Shown: one piece after another, positions 48,661 through 59,545 of the stretch
Layout of the letters: each line of letters opens with the position of its first letter
How positions within the stretch are numbered: position 1 is the first letter of the stretch
Source: Solen grandis
Taxonomy: Eukaryota > Mollusca > Bivalvia > Adapedonta > Solenidae
DNA: 64,000 nucleotides
Direction of reading: 5' to 3'
Assembly (NCBI GenBank): GCA_021229015.1
Contig: CM037788.1
Span: 53,213,360 to 53,277,359 of the forward strand
Notes under the pieces: model-generated
The model's database searches: none
Told to the model about the DNA's origin: nothing
The model's input: the letters and a program-made list of their open reading frames with translations, nothing else
Translations under genes and position numbers: made by a program

Positions 48661-49333
48661 TCATGCAATAAGATAGTGATATTCTATTGAAACCACAGTC
48701 ATACAATAAGATAGTGATATTCTATTGAAACCACAGTCGTACAGTAAGATCGTGATATTCTATTGAAACCACAGTCGTACAATAAGATAGTGATATTCTA
48801 TTGAAACCACAGTCATACAATAAGATAGTGATATTCTATTGAAACCACAGTCATACATAAGATAGTGATATTCTAGTTGAAACCACAGTCGTACAATAAG
48901 ATAGTGATATTCTATTGAAACCACAGTCATGCAATAAGATAGTGAAAATTCTATTGAAACCACAGTCATACAATAAGATAGTGATATTCTATTGAAACCA
49001 CAGTCATACAATAAGATAGTGATATTCTATTGAAACCACAGTCATACAATAAGATAGTGATATTCTATTGAAACCACAGTCATACAATAAGATAGTGATA
49101 TTCTATTGAAACCACAGTCATACAATAAGATAGTGATATTCTATTGAAACCACAGTCATACAATAAGATAGTGATATTCTATTGAAACCACAGTCATACA
49201 ATAAGATAGTGATATTCTATTGAAACCACAGTCGTACAATAAGATAATGATATTCTATTGAAACCACAATTATACAATTATCCTTTATGTACATGATTAT
49301 GATAAACCGATACTTTTTGATACATTTATTAGG

Positions 49334-49471
49334 CTTGGCTTGCGGTAGGTCAGTGGTTCTACCCGGATACCTCTGTGTACTCGGGGTCTTCCTCCACCTG
49401 TAATTAGCTGGACGTCGCTATATGATTGAAATACTATCGCAGCGACGGTAAACTCCAATACAACAACAACA
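49334..49471 (+). repeat. SINE family B, 3' half
   Basis: ggcttgcggtaggtcagtgg ... gattgaaatactatcgcagc gacggtaaactccaat then (aac)n. It lies 65 bp beyond the satellite end. Confidence 0.8.
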
Positions 49472-49916
49472 ATACATTTATTAAATGCACTTATTATTTT
49501 GTAATTAAGTATTTTCATCATTGTTAAGTTATCATGAGACAAACATTGCGTTCAATGAAATGAATTATTGCGTTTTGGGACACTATACGTGAAAAAGTGT
49601 AATATATCATCGTTTACATCTTAAATATTATGGATTTATCGCAGCGTTTCGCATCGCGTCGCTTCCGATAAATTCCATAGCATATAAACGGTAACTACAT
49701 GTACGAGTAAGACGTAAATTGTGCTATGCGATGAATAGAATCGCCCATTTTAAGTCTTTGCTTACGGCAAATATCAATGTGAAACTAGTTGCTGAAATGC
49801 TCAGAAACTTTATGGTCAAATGGAATGCATGAATTTCTTTTAGAACTTTGAAAAGTATATCGCATAAAATGAACCGTGAGGTCTTGTAATGGAGAAAGTG
49901 ACACCGTATGGTGCCC

Positions 49917-50085
49917 ACGTGACCTCTTTGGCTCAGTGGTTAGAGCATTGGACCCGCGCGCCGACGGACCAGGTTCGATCCTGGGCCGGGTCGAGCTTGT
50001 TACATTGGGGGCAGCGGTAGGATAATGTCAACTGCCAGACTGAAGTTGCCTTACCTATATGTTTTCCAGGCCAAATCTATGGACG
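49917..50085 (+). repeat. tRNA-headed SINE, third type
   Basis: ctctttggctcagtggttag agcattggacc and then ccaggttcgatcctgggccg form A and B boxes. A body with ttacattgggggcagcggta follows. A functional tRNA is unlikely because the acceptor arm does not pair. Confidence 0.55.
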
Positions 50086-50132
50086 GAGCTTGTTGCGTCT
50101 GATTACGCCATGTTTTGTTAGCTTAATATATA

Positions 50133-50385
50133 CGGGGGCCTCCGTGGCCGAGAGGGTAAAGTCGCTGACTTAAACACTCACTCAGCCCCTCACGGCGTGA
50201 GTTCGAATCCCGGCAGGGTCATTCGGGTTTTCATGTGAGGAAGCCTTCCGCCTGGCTTGCGGTAGGTCGGTGGTTCTACGCAGATGCCTCTGTGCATTCG
50301 GGGTCTTCCTCCACCTGTAATTAGCTGGACGTCGCTATATGACTTAAATACTGTCGAAGTGACGGAAAACTCAAATAGTCTAGTC
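50133..50385 (+). mobile_element. SINE family B, near full-length
   Basis: gcctccgtggccgagagggt aaagtcgctgac, gagttcgaatcccggcaggg, then the family B body and tail gacttaaatactgtcgaagt gacggaaaactcaaat. Confidence 0.8.
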
Positions 50386-50618
50386 AAGTTAATATATACA
50401 TGTACCCAGACGCACTGACTCTGAACCGTACCAAACTGTCGGCTGTTCTGTAATGAGAGGTCAAAGACAAACCCTGTACGTTACAACCAAAAATATGTTT
50501 TGTTCATATTTTAAGTTTTGTGAGTGTATCACAGCGCTACGCTTTGCGTTGCCTACGATGAATTCCATAAAATTCAAAATGCAAACGATAACTAATATGT
50601 ATTAATCTTGCAAACCGT

Positions 50619-50645
<27 letters not shown>
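50619..50645. repeat. Poly-A tract
   Basis: About 27 A in a row. Confidence 0.85.
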
Positions 50646-50650
<5 letters not shown>

Positions 50651-50865
50651 AAACAAACGAAATCGTTTCCTTGATTAAATAGTGATCCAGTTCCAAAAAG
50701 TAATAGATTAAACAGAAAAGCTTAGATGTCAAGGAACTTGTATTACAAAATTTGAAATATAAAACCAGGAAGCAGATGCAATATACATATTTGCATTTAT
50801 TGAAGACACCTTCAGGGATTAGTTTGCAATATGAAAATTCATTACAGCTATTTGGAAATAAAACG

Positions 50866-51114
50866 TCCCAGTCGCCTAGAGTCCGCCTCGGGAGCGAGAG
50901 GCCATTGGTTTGATCCTCGGCCGCAAAATACCAGCAGTGGTGTACCAGTTTGGCGCTATGCAAATAATGGTAGTTCCAGGACTGCTTTGCCCGGTGACAG
51001 ATTAATGATGCCACATGTCAAATGCTTGATACTGCAGTGTGGCAGAATTATATCTGTCACAAGTTGGCATATTCTTAAAATGACTGCCGATGGGACGTTA
51101 AGCCCAACAAACAT
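50866..51114 (+). mobile_element. SINE family A copy
   Basis: cccagtcgcctagagtccgc ctcgggagcgagagg, ttggtttgatcctcggccgc, then gtagttccaggactgctttg, gcagtgtggcagaattatat and the tail gatgggacgttaagcccaac aaac. Confidence 0.75.
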
Positions 51115-52622
51115 TTGGAAATAATACGGAAGATGTATGCAAAATACTTTTGTAGCTTTTGTTTTCATCGGGAAAATTTCTCTCACCGAGGACAGGATGA
51201 AAACACAAGCTGCCAAATTACTCGTGAGTAATAGGAAACTTCACTTGATTTGATGTATGAAATGGAGCGAAATAACATCGATATTTGTCGTGTCATTACA
51301 ATAGATGCATTGTAGCTCGATAATTGAATTCTTTTCGTTTGTTTTGGTTAAGTTTTCTGGCAAGCTTTGTTATCTTATCAAGTATTTGTACTTTGATTCC
51401 AGTCTCATTAAGAGAGTACGTCATGTGGGGGAACCAAGGTCAAGGTCACTACAGCGATAAACATAATTATAAAGAGCTGTGGTTTAAGTTTGTTGACAGT
51501 CCCCCCCACCCCACACACACATACACACATCTTTTCCGTATCATAGCAACTCGTCGTCTGTAAGCGTAGTGAACCCGACAAGGAGAGCGTATGTAGATAT
51601 TAGCTTAGTATAAGGTCACCATGAGTGCTATAAATAAATGCAAAGTGTACTTAAGTAAAGTAAAAAGTTATAACTTTATTTGTTTTACATCGATTACGAA
51701 ATAGAAACAAGTCAATGCACATGAAATGTATATTATGCAGGGTGATTATGGGTGAAGCAAATTCCACCATTTGCCTACAAAGCGGTTTTCTACTTTACCC
51801 GGAAAGAGATGAAATAGGCACTGCGCTATATTTTACTCAATAAGAAAAGGCGTTGTTACTATACTTGATTAGATTTGATGTAAAATCATTTGTTTTCGAT
51901 GATATTAAATTTCGTTGATTATGTACCTTGGGGAAATTCGTGGCTACATTTATTCGTGGATCTATGTTCTAGAAAACGTGAGGTCTATATAAAAGACAAG
52001 TTTTCGTGGGGGGTAATTTTCGGGATAAAACCCTTAACGAAATCGACGAAAATTACAGATCCACGATAATTAAATTATTTCACAGTAATTAAATTTAGCA
52101 CATGTGGAATCTTTTTCCCCCCAGGAAATCACATGTACTGAATGTTAACAAACAAGTATGGTACAAAATGGAGCTTAAGGGCGTATGTGACAGTTTACTA
52201 CATTTTCTATATAAGCAAAGAAGGAAAATTTTAACTGCTCAATAGATTTTCTTAAAACTTTGCATGATTATAGAGAATCATAAAAGAAACAATTTATGAG
52301 AAAAAAAAATGGGGGTCTCCGTCCTACTTTTTTTAGTTATCTGGCACTGAATGTTATATTTTAGTCCTTTTAAGCCATACAAATGATCGGGATTTAGATG
52401 TTTTGAACATGTTTGTCCTCATAAAATTACGTACTCTCAATAACGCCACTGTAAATTTGAAATTCCTCCAGGAAGCGAGAGGTTAGGGCCCCTTGAAACA
52501 TGATTAAACTACCCAGTTTGTCCTTTTGCCGATTGACCACTCCAAGGCAGTAATTTGATATTTCTCTACTTTAGATAATGTCCTGTCTCCGTGTTTTTGT
52601 GTGTGTTTTTTTTTGTTTTTTT

Positions 52623-52643
52623 GGGGGGGGGGGGGGGGGGGGG
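52623..52643. repeat. Poly-G tract (21 G)
   Basis: An uninterrupted G run preceded by a T/G-rich stretch. Its true length is doubtful in any assembly. Confidence 0.9.
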
Positions 52644-54119
52644 TTGTCCATTTATATGCACCTTCTTCTGCAGTTAGGTTCCTTTTAAGTATATGTTGGA
52701 TTTCTCATAAGACCTTTTGGTCTTTCCTTAAATTATGATGCAATCCCTAAAATAATATTCTAATGAAGAAATCATTTAAAATGTGCCAGTCCTTTTTGTG
52801 AAAAGTCTTTTGTTTTGCCATGTCAAATTAGATCATTCGATTGGGGTCACTATGTGTGATGAGTCCTTTGTAAAATAATGTATGTCTGGGTTCTTATTTT
52901 TATTTTTTGGACATCTTAACTGTGCTCTTTAACGATATTCTCATACGCGGAAAATGTAAATATACTCCGAATAACTTCATTAGCCTACCAAGTGACCCAC
53001 AACAGTTTTTCACCTATTACCTACTCTGGGACTGTTCACAAAGGTCGACGAAGTCCACTTTGAACAGCTCCCAATGTAGTTCATACCCCGACGGACCATC
53101 AAAATGTGCAAATTTTATCAGAAATTAAAACTTGTTAAAAATATAAATAGATAAAGATTTTTCAATATCCTTATTGCTTCCAAAATGTATGGCGAATGAA
53201 ATGCAACATGTCTTATGCAAAACGTACTATCCATTATCTGTTTGTTGGCATTGATATGATATTTTTGTATAAATAATGAATAGCATAATTAGGGAACATG
53301 ACGTTTGATATTTGCCGAAAACATAATGACTCACGTCAAATCATATCTGAGCAGAGACCGATGGGGCGATGTGATAAAATTTGAAGCTTTCCTGTCACCG
53401 TTTGGTCTGGGGAATTCCGTTTGTATGCGTGGCATTTGTTGCAGGCCCAACTTTGTCGTGCATGTATTGCCGCCGGCAAAAGTTTTTTCCTCAATCATTT
53501 AATTAAATGTCACTCAGTTTTATGCAGAATTTATTGCATGACCGGGGCTGTTTTTCTTTGAATTTGTCCATAAGGTAAATTTCCGACACCACGGGTAACT
53601 GTGAAAATTACCACTACTTTCAGAAAAGTGTAGTGGGGTATCTACGGAAAAATGTGGGATAATATTTATGGGGAAGGGGATATCCGCCAGTTCCCTTAAT
53701 TAAGGTTTTACATTGCTTATTGCGTTTTTACCATGCTTATTACATTTTAAAAATGATTATTACAATTTTGAAAAATGTTACTTGGAAATTAAACTTTTGA
53801 TAATTGAGTCTCTGTTTGCCATATTAACGTTAAAGGTTTAAGTTTACAGTTAAGGCTCGTATATTTCAAATCAAATTTTTAATTGTAGATTCTATATTGT
53901 AATTACACTTGCTTATTTTTTCTATTGATTTACATTTAGGGTTGAAAACGGTCGTTTTAATCGGAAAGTATTAACTATTATCATAGAAGACACGTAAAAA
54001 TTAAACTTAGAAAACAATTCTTCAAATAAAACCACGAAAGATAGAATTGTAATAATGGAAACAAGACTTTTACTGGCGGATATTTTACCGACAGAAGACA
54101 GGTGTCAGAGCTATTTTTG

Positions 54120-54860
54120 TTTTAGACGACGGAAGCTGATTTGCATATTTTCCACAGCAAATGTTTAGACGGCGGTAGCCGTCTTTAGTAGCTGCAAATC
54201 GGAAACAGGCCTTGCTGACCTTGCTGATTTGCATATTTTCCACGGCAGATTTAACGTACCTCTCCGCGCTAAGTGCGTATCTATGTAATGCGATTCTGCA
54301 ATTACAGACGTTTTAATCATAACCGTTACCGCTGTTTGTAAATATGTCTTCTTTAACCGTTATTTTGCACTGGAAACATCCATTTTAAGAGTAAACGAAC
54401 TTTCTGTGACATTTCTTAGACTATAACAGCGACCTATTTTACATACATGAAGATCTACTCCTGTAAAAAAGAAAAAAAGTAGCGCTCCGCATTAGAAACT
54501 CCAATGTATGTAATTAACCTAAAGTAGTCCACACGTAATATTGCATGATGGCGAGTTAGGTTCCTCCCAGTGCATTTCTTAACTTTGAAATAAAAAGGTA
54601 AACATTCAACTAAGCATCTTAAATAATCAGTACCTTGTCAATTTCTACACATACTAAACAAGAGATAGAATGTATACATCAGGTTCACTAGTACGAAGAA
54701 ACGGAATGACCTACTTAGGTATGCAACTTTGAATTAAATCAGGTCCATGACCCTTACTACGGATTATTATATAACTAACAGAGAGCGATTTCAACTGTCT
54801 CTGTAGCAACTTAAATTGCAGGAAAACGTGTGGGGTGACCTTTGCCTCTATTGCTTCAAT
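54120..54860 (-). repeat. 640-bp interspersed repeat, copy 3 (reversed)
   Basis: tgatttgcatattttccacg, taatgcgattctgcaatta, catgaagatctactcctgta, cccagtgcatttcttaactt and gtaccttgtcaatttctaca are the reverse of 6320-6960. Confidence 0.75.
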
Positions 54861-55044
54861 TTCACTTCTGAAATTATAACTTTTTATGTTAATCCAGCCA
54901 CTGTCTCTCAGCGCATTGAGGGCTTTTTATTAAAACAGCTGGGCAGAGATTCTACATAGTTATTAGACGGTTTACATAAGGCCAATGTTGATACTCATGC
55001 TGATATATATTATTCGTATGGAGATCTAAGCCTTTAAACTGACG

Positions 55045-55605
55045 GAATGATGTTTCCATATATACTGTGATATTACTCGTATATCTAAGTCCGGGTGAAA
55101 ATCTCAGCCCACTTGTACACGGGCGGACAATCTTTCCATCTTACCCGTACATACTTTGGATATTTCTCGTACACATTGGTTTCAAATTTGAGTCCGTGTT
55201 GAAATCTCAGCCAACTCACCAGATGGTCGTCATGTATAGTTAAGATATTACTAGTATACTTCACACCCGGGTCGAAATCCACTAGACTAGACTTATGTTT
55301 CAATCGAGGCTGTTTGTTTGTTGAGTTTAACGTCCCGCCGACGGTATTTCAGTCATTTGGAGACTTTGTGTACTTGAGAAAGATATAGTGTTGCATACCG
55401 TAGACATGTGGCATGACACAACACTCAATCACATATTAACCTGACACTGACCCAACCAGTCCTTGAATTGCCCTTAAATGCTGAAAGCCAAACAAGGGAG
55501 CTATATCGGGGCCCGTCTCTACCATATATACATGTGATATTACGCATATACAACATGCTGGAAATCCGAGCCCGGATAAAAATCTCAGACGGACTGAAGT
55601 TTCCT
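55045..55605 (+). repeat. Diverged about 100-bp tandem units, split by a SINE
   Basis: Units share catatatactgtgatattac, tcgtatatctaagtccgggt and gaaaatctcagcc. Three lie before and one after the reversed SINE at 55312-55510. Confidence 0.5.
55312..55510 (-). mobile_element. SINE family A, reversed copy
   Basis: tgtttgtttgttgagtttaa cgtcccgccgacggtatttc agtcatttggagact ... ccaaccagtccttgaattgc ... caagggagctatatcgg. The tail and body are present but the head is missing. Confidence 0.8.
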
Positions 55606-56214
55606 TCCGAATATTTCACATGCACGATACGACTCCTAGGGATTTCAGCACACCTATAGAACATCAGCCCAGTTGCTTTGAAAAAAAAAGCTCTGACACC
55701 TGCTCTTTAGCAGAACTGTCCGATTAAAACGAACGTTTTCGATCTTAAATGTAAATCAAAAGTCAAAAATAAGAAATAAGCAAGTAAAAACTATTATATA
55801 TAGAATTTACATTTAAAATTTCTAACATACAAATTTTAACTCCTAATTCAAAGTTTTAACGTAAGTATATCAAACAGAAACTAAATTATTTTCTATTTTA
55901 CCATGTTCAATAAAGGCCAATATTTTTAACAAAGTCACAATTTTAGGATTATTTCCAAGCTCGTGTTAAGATATCAGAAGCCTTCTCCCGCCACGGTTTT
56001 CCTGTAGAAATGTCTCAGTTCATTGACGTTGTCTTTATAGATCCATACCAAGACTTCTTTAATAAATTTGGTATGTTGCTGCCAGGCTAGTCGAAAAATA
56101 TAGGAACATTAATCTTACCAGAATTGTTCATTTTGTGCAAAAGTATTAAACTTTGTGTAGGAATTGACACTGATTAGAATGGATAAGAAACATTTCATCA
56201 GCATTCTATATTTT

Positions 56215-56275
56215 AGTCCTCAAATGACTGAAATACTGTCGACGGGATGTTAAAAACAATTCAACAAACAAACAG
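56215..56275 (+). repeat. SINE family A tail only
   Basis: caaatgactgaaatactgtc gacgggatgttaaaaacaat then caacaaacaaac. Confidence 0.65.
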
Positions 56276-56639
56276 CAATTCTGCATCTGATAGTCATTTA
56301 TGCCCGTGAGATTAAGATATTATCAAGTGTGTCTCCTCTATGCGATATCCAGGGCTTGAGACATTATGAAATTGACTTAATCAAATGCTTGTGATAGATC
56401 GGGGTGGTGGTGGTCTCAATACATTTTCAATATGCCCCATCCAGGAATATAAGACGTTTCCGAATTCCCGAGTCAATATAAATGTTTCCAATAATGAATT
56501 CCTTATGCTTTAGCATTTCAAATGATATCCGATACAGCCATTGCAGCACATGTGATGAAATTGCCGATCAAATACCACAGAAAATGTTAAACAACACATA
56601 ACGCATATATCTATTTTACGTCGACTGGGAAATAAATTA

Positions 56640-56785
56640 TTACAACTTATCTCCCTTTCGTCGGTTTCTGGGTTGGACCTGTATATTTTCCACCATGAAA
56701 ATCCTTACCCCAACGGGATTCGAATCCACAACCTTCGGATCCGCAGTCGGTTACGTTATCACTAGCCCACGACGACCATATACAA
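56640..56785 (-). repeat. tRNA-headed SINE-like segment just upstream of exon 2
   Basis: ccaacgggattcgaatccac aaccttcggatccgc ... actagcccacgac reads in reverse as an A box and a ggattcgaatcccgttgggg B box. It ends about 50 bp before the exon 2 acceptor. Confidence 0.5.
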
Positions 56786-56834
56786 ATCTCTTATCATGGA
56801 ATTTTCCGGGTAATATCATATGTTTCCTTTGCAG

Positions 56835-56989
56835 TTCCCTGCTGACTGGTTGGGTGGTTAAGTCTCACACGGCGGGACATACGGTCATGTGGGGTGCTTG
56901 TCACCATAAGTGACTACCGTATCGCCTTCTTCTTCTTCGCCGGTTGTATGACGTGCTGCTTGGTAACCACCTTCTTTTTCAAGTTCAAG
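56835..56989 (+). CDS. MFSD6: MFSD6-like transporter, coding exon 2 (apparent +1 frameshift)
   Basis: The acceptor tttcctttgcag precedes 56835. The first base completes the phase-2 codon from exon 1 (Phe). The reading SLLTGWVVKSHTAGHTVMW continues exon 1's QRAWGSLGLGL and fits a membrane helix and loop. The frame then meets TGA at 56911-56913. The next frame gives SDYRIAFFFFAGCM, a helix, and FFFKFK up to the donor AAG|GTTAGT, phase 0, as exon 3 requires. The exon is thus one base too long. The G4 run at 56891-56894 is the simplest site, because one G fewer leaves the frame open. It is either a sequencing error or a real disabling indel. Confidence 0.75.
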
Positions 56990-56999
56990 GTTAGTACTT

Positions 57000-57462
57000 T
57001 TAGTTGTTCATCAGGGTTTCGAAACTGGGTCACATGGGTCAAAAAGTAGGTCATGTGGGCACATATTAGATAAATCTTTGTGAATACTTTAGAGGCCAAT
57101 TCTTTGGCACATGCAAACTTAATGAAGCTTGGTCAGATTCTTTTTTTTATGATTTCTAGGTTGAGTTTGAAATAATTGCATGCGGGGTCAAGAAGTAAGT
57201 GCCAATGGCTAATCTCAGATAAAAACTTGAGAACTCTCTAAAGGTCACATTTGTGTTCTAAACCTTATGAAGCTTTTTCTATATATTCTTCTATGCGTTT
57301 AAGAGTCAAAATGTAGGTCACCGGGAAAAATCTTGTGAACACTCTAGATGTGAAATTTTTGCTCTATCCTCATCAAAAATTCCACCAACAAAATTATATC
57401 ATAATGCCAATAACATCCTTCTTAAGTGAGCGACCAAGGGTTATCATGGCCCTCTTGTTCTG
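57000..57462 (-). repeat. Diverged pearl-like element with 146-bp-type core, reversed
   Basis: gggtcaaaaagtaggtcatg, aagcttggtcagattc and tcttgtgaacactctagatg echo the 146-bp core. It ends gagcgaccaagggttatcat ggccctcttgttctg, the reversed head module. Confidence 0.65.
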
Positions 57463-57615
57463 TTTCTTTCTCTTAATTCTCTTAAAAAGGCCAAAAATAG
57501 TTCCGTTTCTGGTCTCAAGCCAGAAAAAGAGGGTAGGTCGGGTTGTTGTTTTTTTCCTCCGAATGATGCGAAAAGTAAAAAAGTAAAGAAAAGTTGTTTT
57601 TTAAGGGGGAAATGT

Positions 57616-57616
<1 letters not shown>

Positions 57617-57663
<47 letters not shown>
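57617..57663. repeat. (CA)n microsatellite
   Basis: About 23 CA dinucleotides. Confidence 0.95.
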
Positions 57664-57665
<2 letters not shown>

Positions 57666-57885
57666 TAGGGTCGGCCGTTAGAAAAGGAGGTCGGTTGGGA
57701 GAGCAGAAATGAAACTTTTTTTTGGTCCAACAACGATCATAATATTCATATCTCTCAAGAACCAACTCCGTTGTTTTTGGACACTCAGCTTCTTATATTT
57801 GGTATAAAACTACTCTGGTCTTTGAAGCTAGAGAACACCCTTATTGCCGTATATGGATCAAACCGGTAGTGCCTTACAGATCTCC

Positions 57886-58092
57886 CCGGTGGCCGAGTGG
57901 TTAGAACGTCCGCATCGGGAGCGGGAGGACATGGATTCGGTCCCTTGCCGTGACATACCAAAGTCTTAAAAATGGTACCGGTATAGCTCCCTTGCTTGGC
58001 ACTCAGCGTGTTAAGGTAGACAGCACTATATATGACTCAAATAGACATCTTCTCCAAATGACTGTGATGCTGTCGGTGGGAGTTAAAACCCA
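57886..58092 (+). mobile_element. SINE family A copy with internal deletion
   Basis: ctccccggtggccgagtggt tagaacgtccgcatcgggag, gattcggtcccttgccgtga, accaaagtcttaaaaatggt, then directly to the tail gactgtgatgctgtcggtgg gagttaaaaccca. Confidence 0.8.
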
Positions 58093-58775
58093 ATTATTCG
58101 ACACACATTGCATTTATGAAAAGCACTATTTTATTCAATAAAAATATATTTTATTAGAAAGAGCACTAAAACATTTTGTACCATGTGTGCTCTTAGGACA
58201 GAAAATATGATTATGTCTTGTCTAAACTCTGTTGTGATTATATCTTTTATGTTTCGGGAAACGCTCAATATGTAACAGTTGTTTATTTAATTGTTTGTAG
58301 GGGAGGTAATAAATTAGAAGATATTAGCTCAACTATATCCAGTAGTTATATACCTTTGTCGCATCACTACACACGCATTTTTCTTGTTTTATATATTATC
58401 TGTCTATCTGCATATGAAAAAGTGTTCCGTATTACGTTCGTTATATCTTATAAAAGTACCACGAAACAAAAACTCCCCATTTTAATAAAGTAATTGCTCT
58501 TGCTAATAAAATATTTCTTTTATTTAATGAGGTCAACATTCAAATATTTTAAGAGAAATATTCTAAATTTATATAGCACGTAAATGACAAAAGAAATATA
58601 ACTAGATGACCTCTTGCTCTTCAAAGAAGTCCATTCCAATTGTCATTTGTTACACGAACAAATGTATTGCTTAGCTATGTTTTGATACAATAAATATTTC
58701 ATCGTATTGCATATATCTACATTAATATTTGTCTTGATAAGCGCGTGAACTTCACATCTTAGACATATATTGCAG

Positions 58776-58938
58776 GACGTGGACAGGGACCAAACTATCA
58801 AAGAGAGGCCGAATCCCCTGAAGGTGTTCCGAATGTTCCTCACGTGGCACTATGGCAGTTGGTTGTTCTGCATGATCTTCACTGGCGTGTGCAATGGCGT
58901 AATATTGGGGTTCCTGAACTGGCATCTTGAAAATTTAG
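58776..58938 (+). CDS. MFSD6: MFSD6-like transporter, coding exon 3
   Basis: Begins after catatattgcag, phase 0, and gives 54 codons plus one base. A charged cytoplasmic stretch (DVDRDQTIKERPNPLKVF) is the central loop between the two six-helix halves of an MFS protein. A helix follows with WLFCMIFTGVCNGVILGF, and then LNWHLENLG. The pattern GNG/CNG...FLxWHLExLG is a hallmark of helix 7 in MFSD6-type proteins. The donor is TTTAG|GTATTC, phase 1, which suits exon 4. No frame damage is seen in this exon. Confidence 0.85.
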
Positions 58939-59107
58939 GTATTCTGCAGGATTTTGAAGAAAAAGAAAGAAAGAAAAAAAAACAACAACTATAAATGGCT
59001 TCCCTTTCATGTAGCATTCAGTGGCATGTCTCAGAAAAAGTTAAAAAGTAACTGATTTCACATGACTGGGGCAAATGTGAAAGTATGGAAATACTGAAAA
59101 AGAGCTA

Positions 59108-59285
59108 CAGTCAAACCTGCCTTAAGCGGTCATTCAAGGGAATAAGAAAATGCGACCGCATAACAGAAGTGGTCCCTAAATGAAGGTTAAACATATAGCA
59201 AAATGCTAGTTTGGTAATATTAAAACTGAACGCTACATGCAGGTTGACCGCTGAATACAGGTGACCGCTAATACAGGTTAAACTG
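59108..59285. mobile_element. CAGT-ended MITE with TA target duplication
   Basis: Left cagtcaaacctgccttaagc ggtca and right tgaccgctaatacaggttaa actg are inverted (about 25 bp, imperfect). TA flanks both sides (59106-59107 and 59286-59287). It is 178 bp long and non-coding. TA duplication and CAGT ends suggest the Tc1/mariner/pogo superfamily; the exact family is inference. Confidence 0.8.
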
Positions 59286-59304
59286 TATTCCATTGGCTGA
59301 AAAA

Positions 59305-59545
59305 GTGGGACAGTCGCTAAAACATCTTACTGACAGTATGTCGGCTTTTTGCGGACTCTTTCTACAAGAGGAAGAAACTGTTCTGCCTCACTCGATATAG
59401 GGACCAAGGCGCCACAAAATGGCGATATACCATTACCATTTGAACAACGTCGTTTATCGCGGTCGGGAATTGAACCCAAGACCGTCATGTTGCAAGGCAA
59501 ACTCTCGACCACAGGAACCGGTGTTCTGGTAGTAAGAGGAAGGGG
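59305..59545 (-). repeat. tRNA-headed SINE-like segment, reversed
   Basis: cgcggtcgggaattgaaccc aagaccgtc ... aactctcgaccacaggaacc reads in reverse as an A box (tggtcgagagtttgcc) and a B box (gggttcaattcccgacc). Confidence 0.6.

Larger units (their letters stand above)
39524..49269. repeat. 38-bp satellite array, about 250 copies
   Basis: The monomer is cacagtcatacaataagata followed by gtgatattctattgaaac (38 bp). Many copies are identical. Common variants are gtcgtac and gtcatgc for gtcatac, and ataatg for atagtg. The array occupies 9.7 kb of intron 1. Since 38 is not a multiple of 3, all reading frames are visited, and the open frames in it are by-products. Two internal blocks are degenerate and annotated separately. 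Confidence 0.97.
53790..55925. mobile_element. About 2.1-kb element with about 250-300-bp imperfect inverted arms
   Basis: The left arm (about 53790-54110) has ctctgtttgccatattaacg, acttgcttattttttctatt gatttacattta, aaaacggtcgttttaatcgg and caggtgtcagagctattttt. The right arm (about 55675-55925) has the reverse of each, in mirrored order. A 640-bp repeat copy and a SINE lie inside. No open frame of note. Confidence 0.65.
28425..56834 (+). other. Intron 1 of the MFSD6-like gene (28.4 kb)
   Basis: Bounded by GTAAGT at 28425 and tttcctttgcag ending 56834, phase 2. It holds the 38-bp satellite, the 69-bp minisatellite, many SINEs, MITEs and fold-backs listed separately. Stretches 28.43-30.46, 33.04-34.11, 37.87-38.28, 38.53-39.52 and 51.12-53.78 kb contain nothing I can name beyond microsatellites. 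Confidence 0.8.
56990..58775 (+). other. Intron 2 of the MFSD6-like gene
   Basis: Phase 0, GT...AG. Holds a pearl-like element, a CA microsatellite and a SINE A copy. 58095-58770 shows nothing recognisable. Confidence 0.75.

Noticed and set aside
42562..49011. Repeating minus-strand open frames (CGFNRISLSY-type peptide)
   Set aside because: They are translations of the 38-bp satellite. The unit is not a multiple of three, so frames cycle and break with each indel.
39524..49269. CRISPR array: the reverse-strand monomer begins GTTTCAATAGAATATCAC and the forward one ends ATTGAAAC, like many CRISPR repeats
   Set aside because: There are no unique spacers; the whole 38-bp unit repeats head to tail. 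No cas genes are present and the context is a spliced animal gene.
50592..51014. 140-codon minus-strand open frame
   Set aside because: Covers a reversed SINE A and a poly-A tract (poly-Phe).
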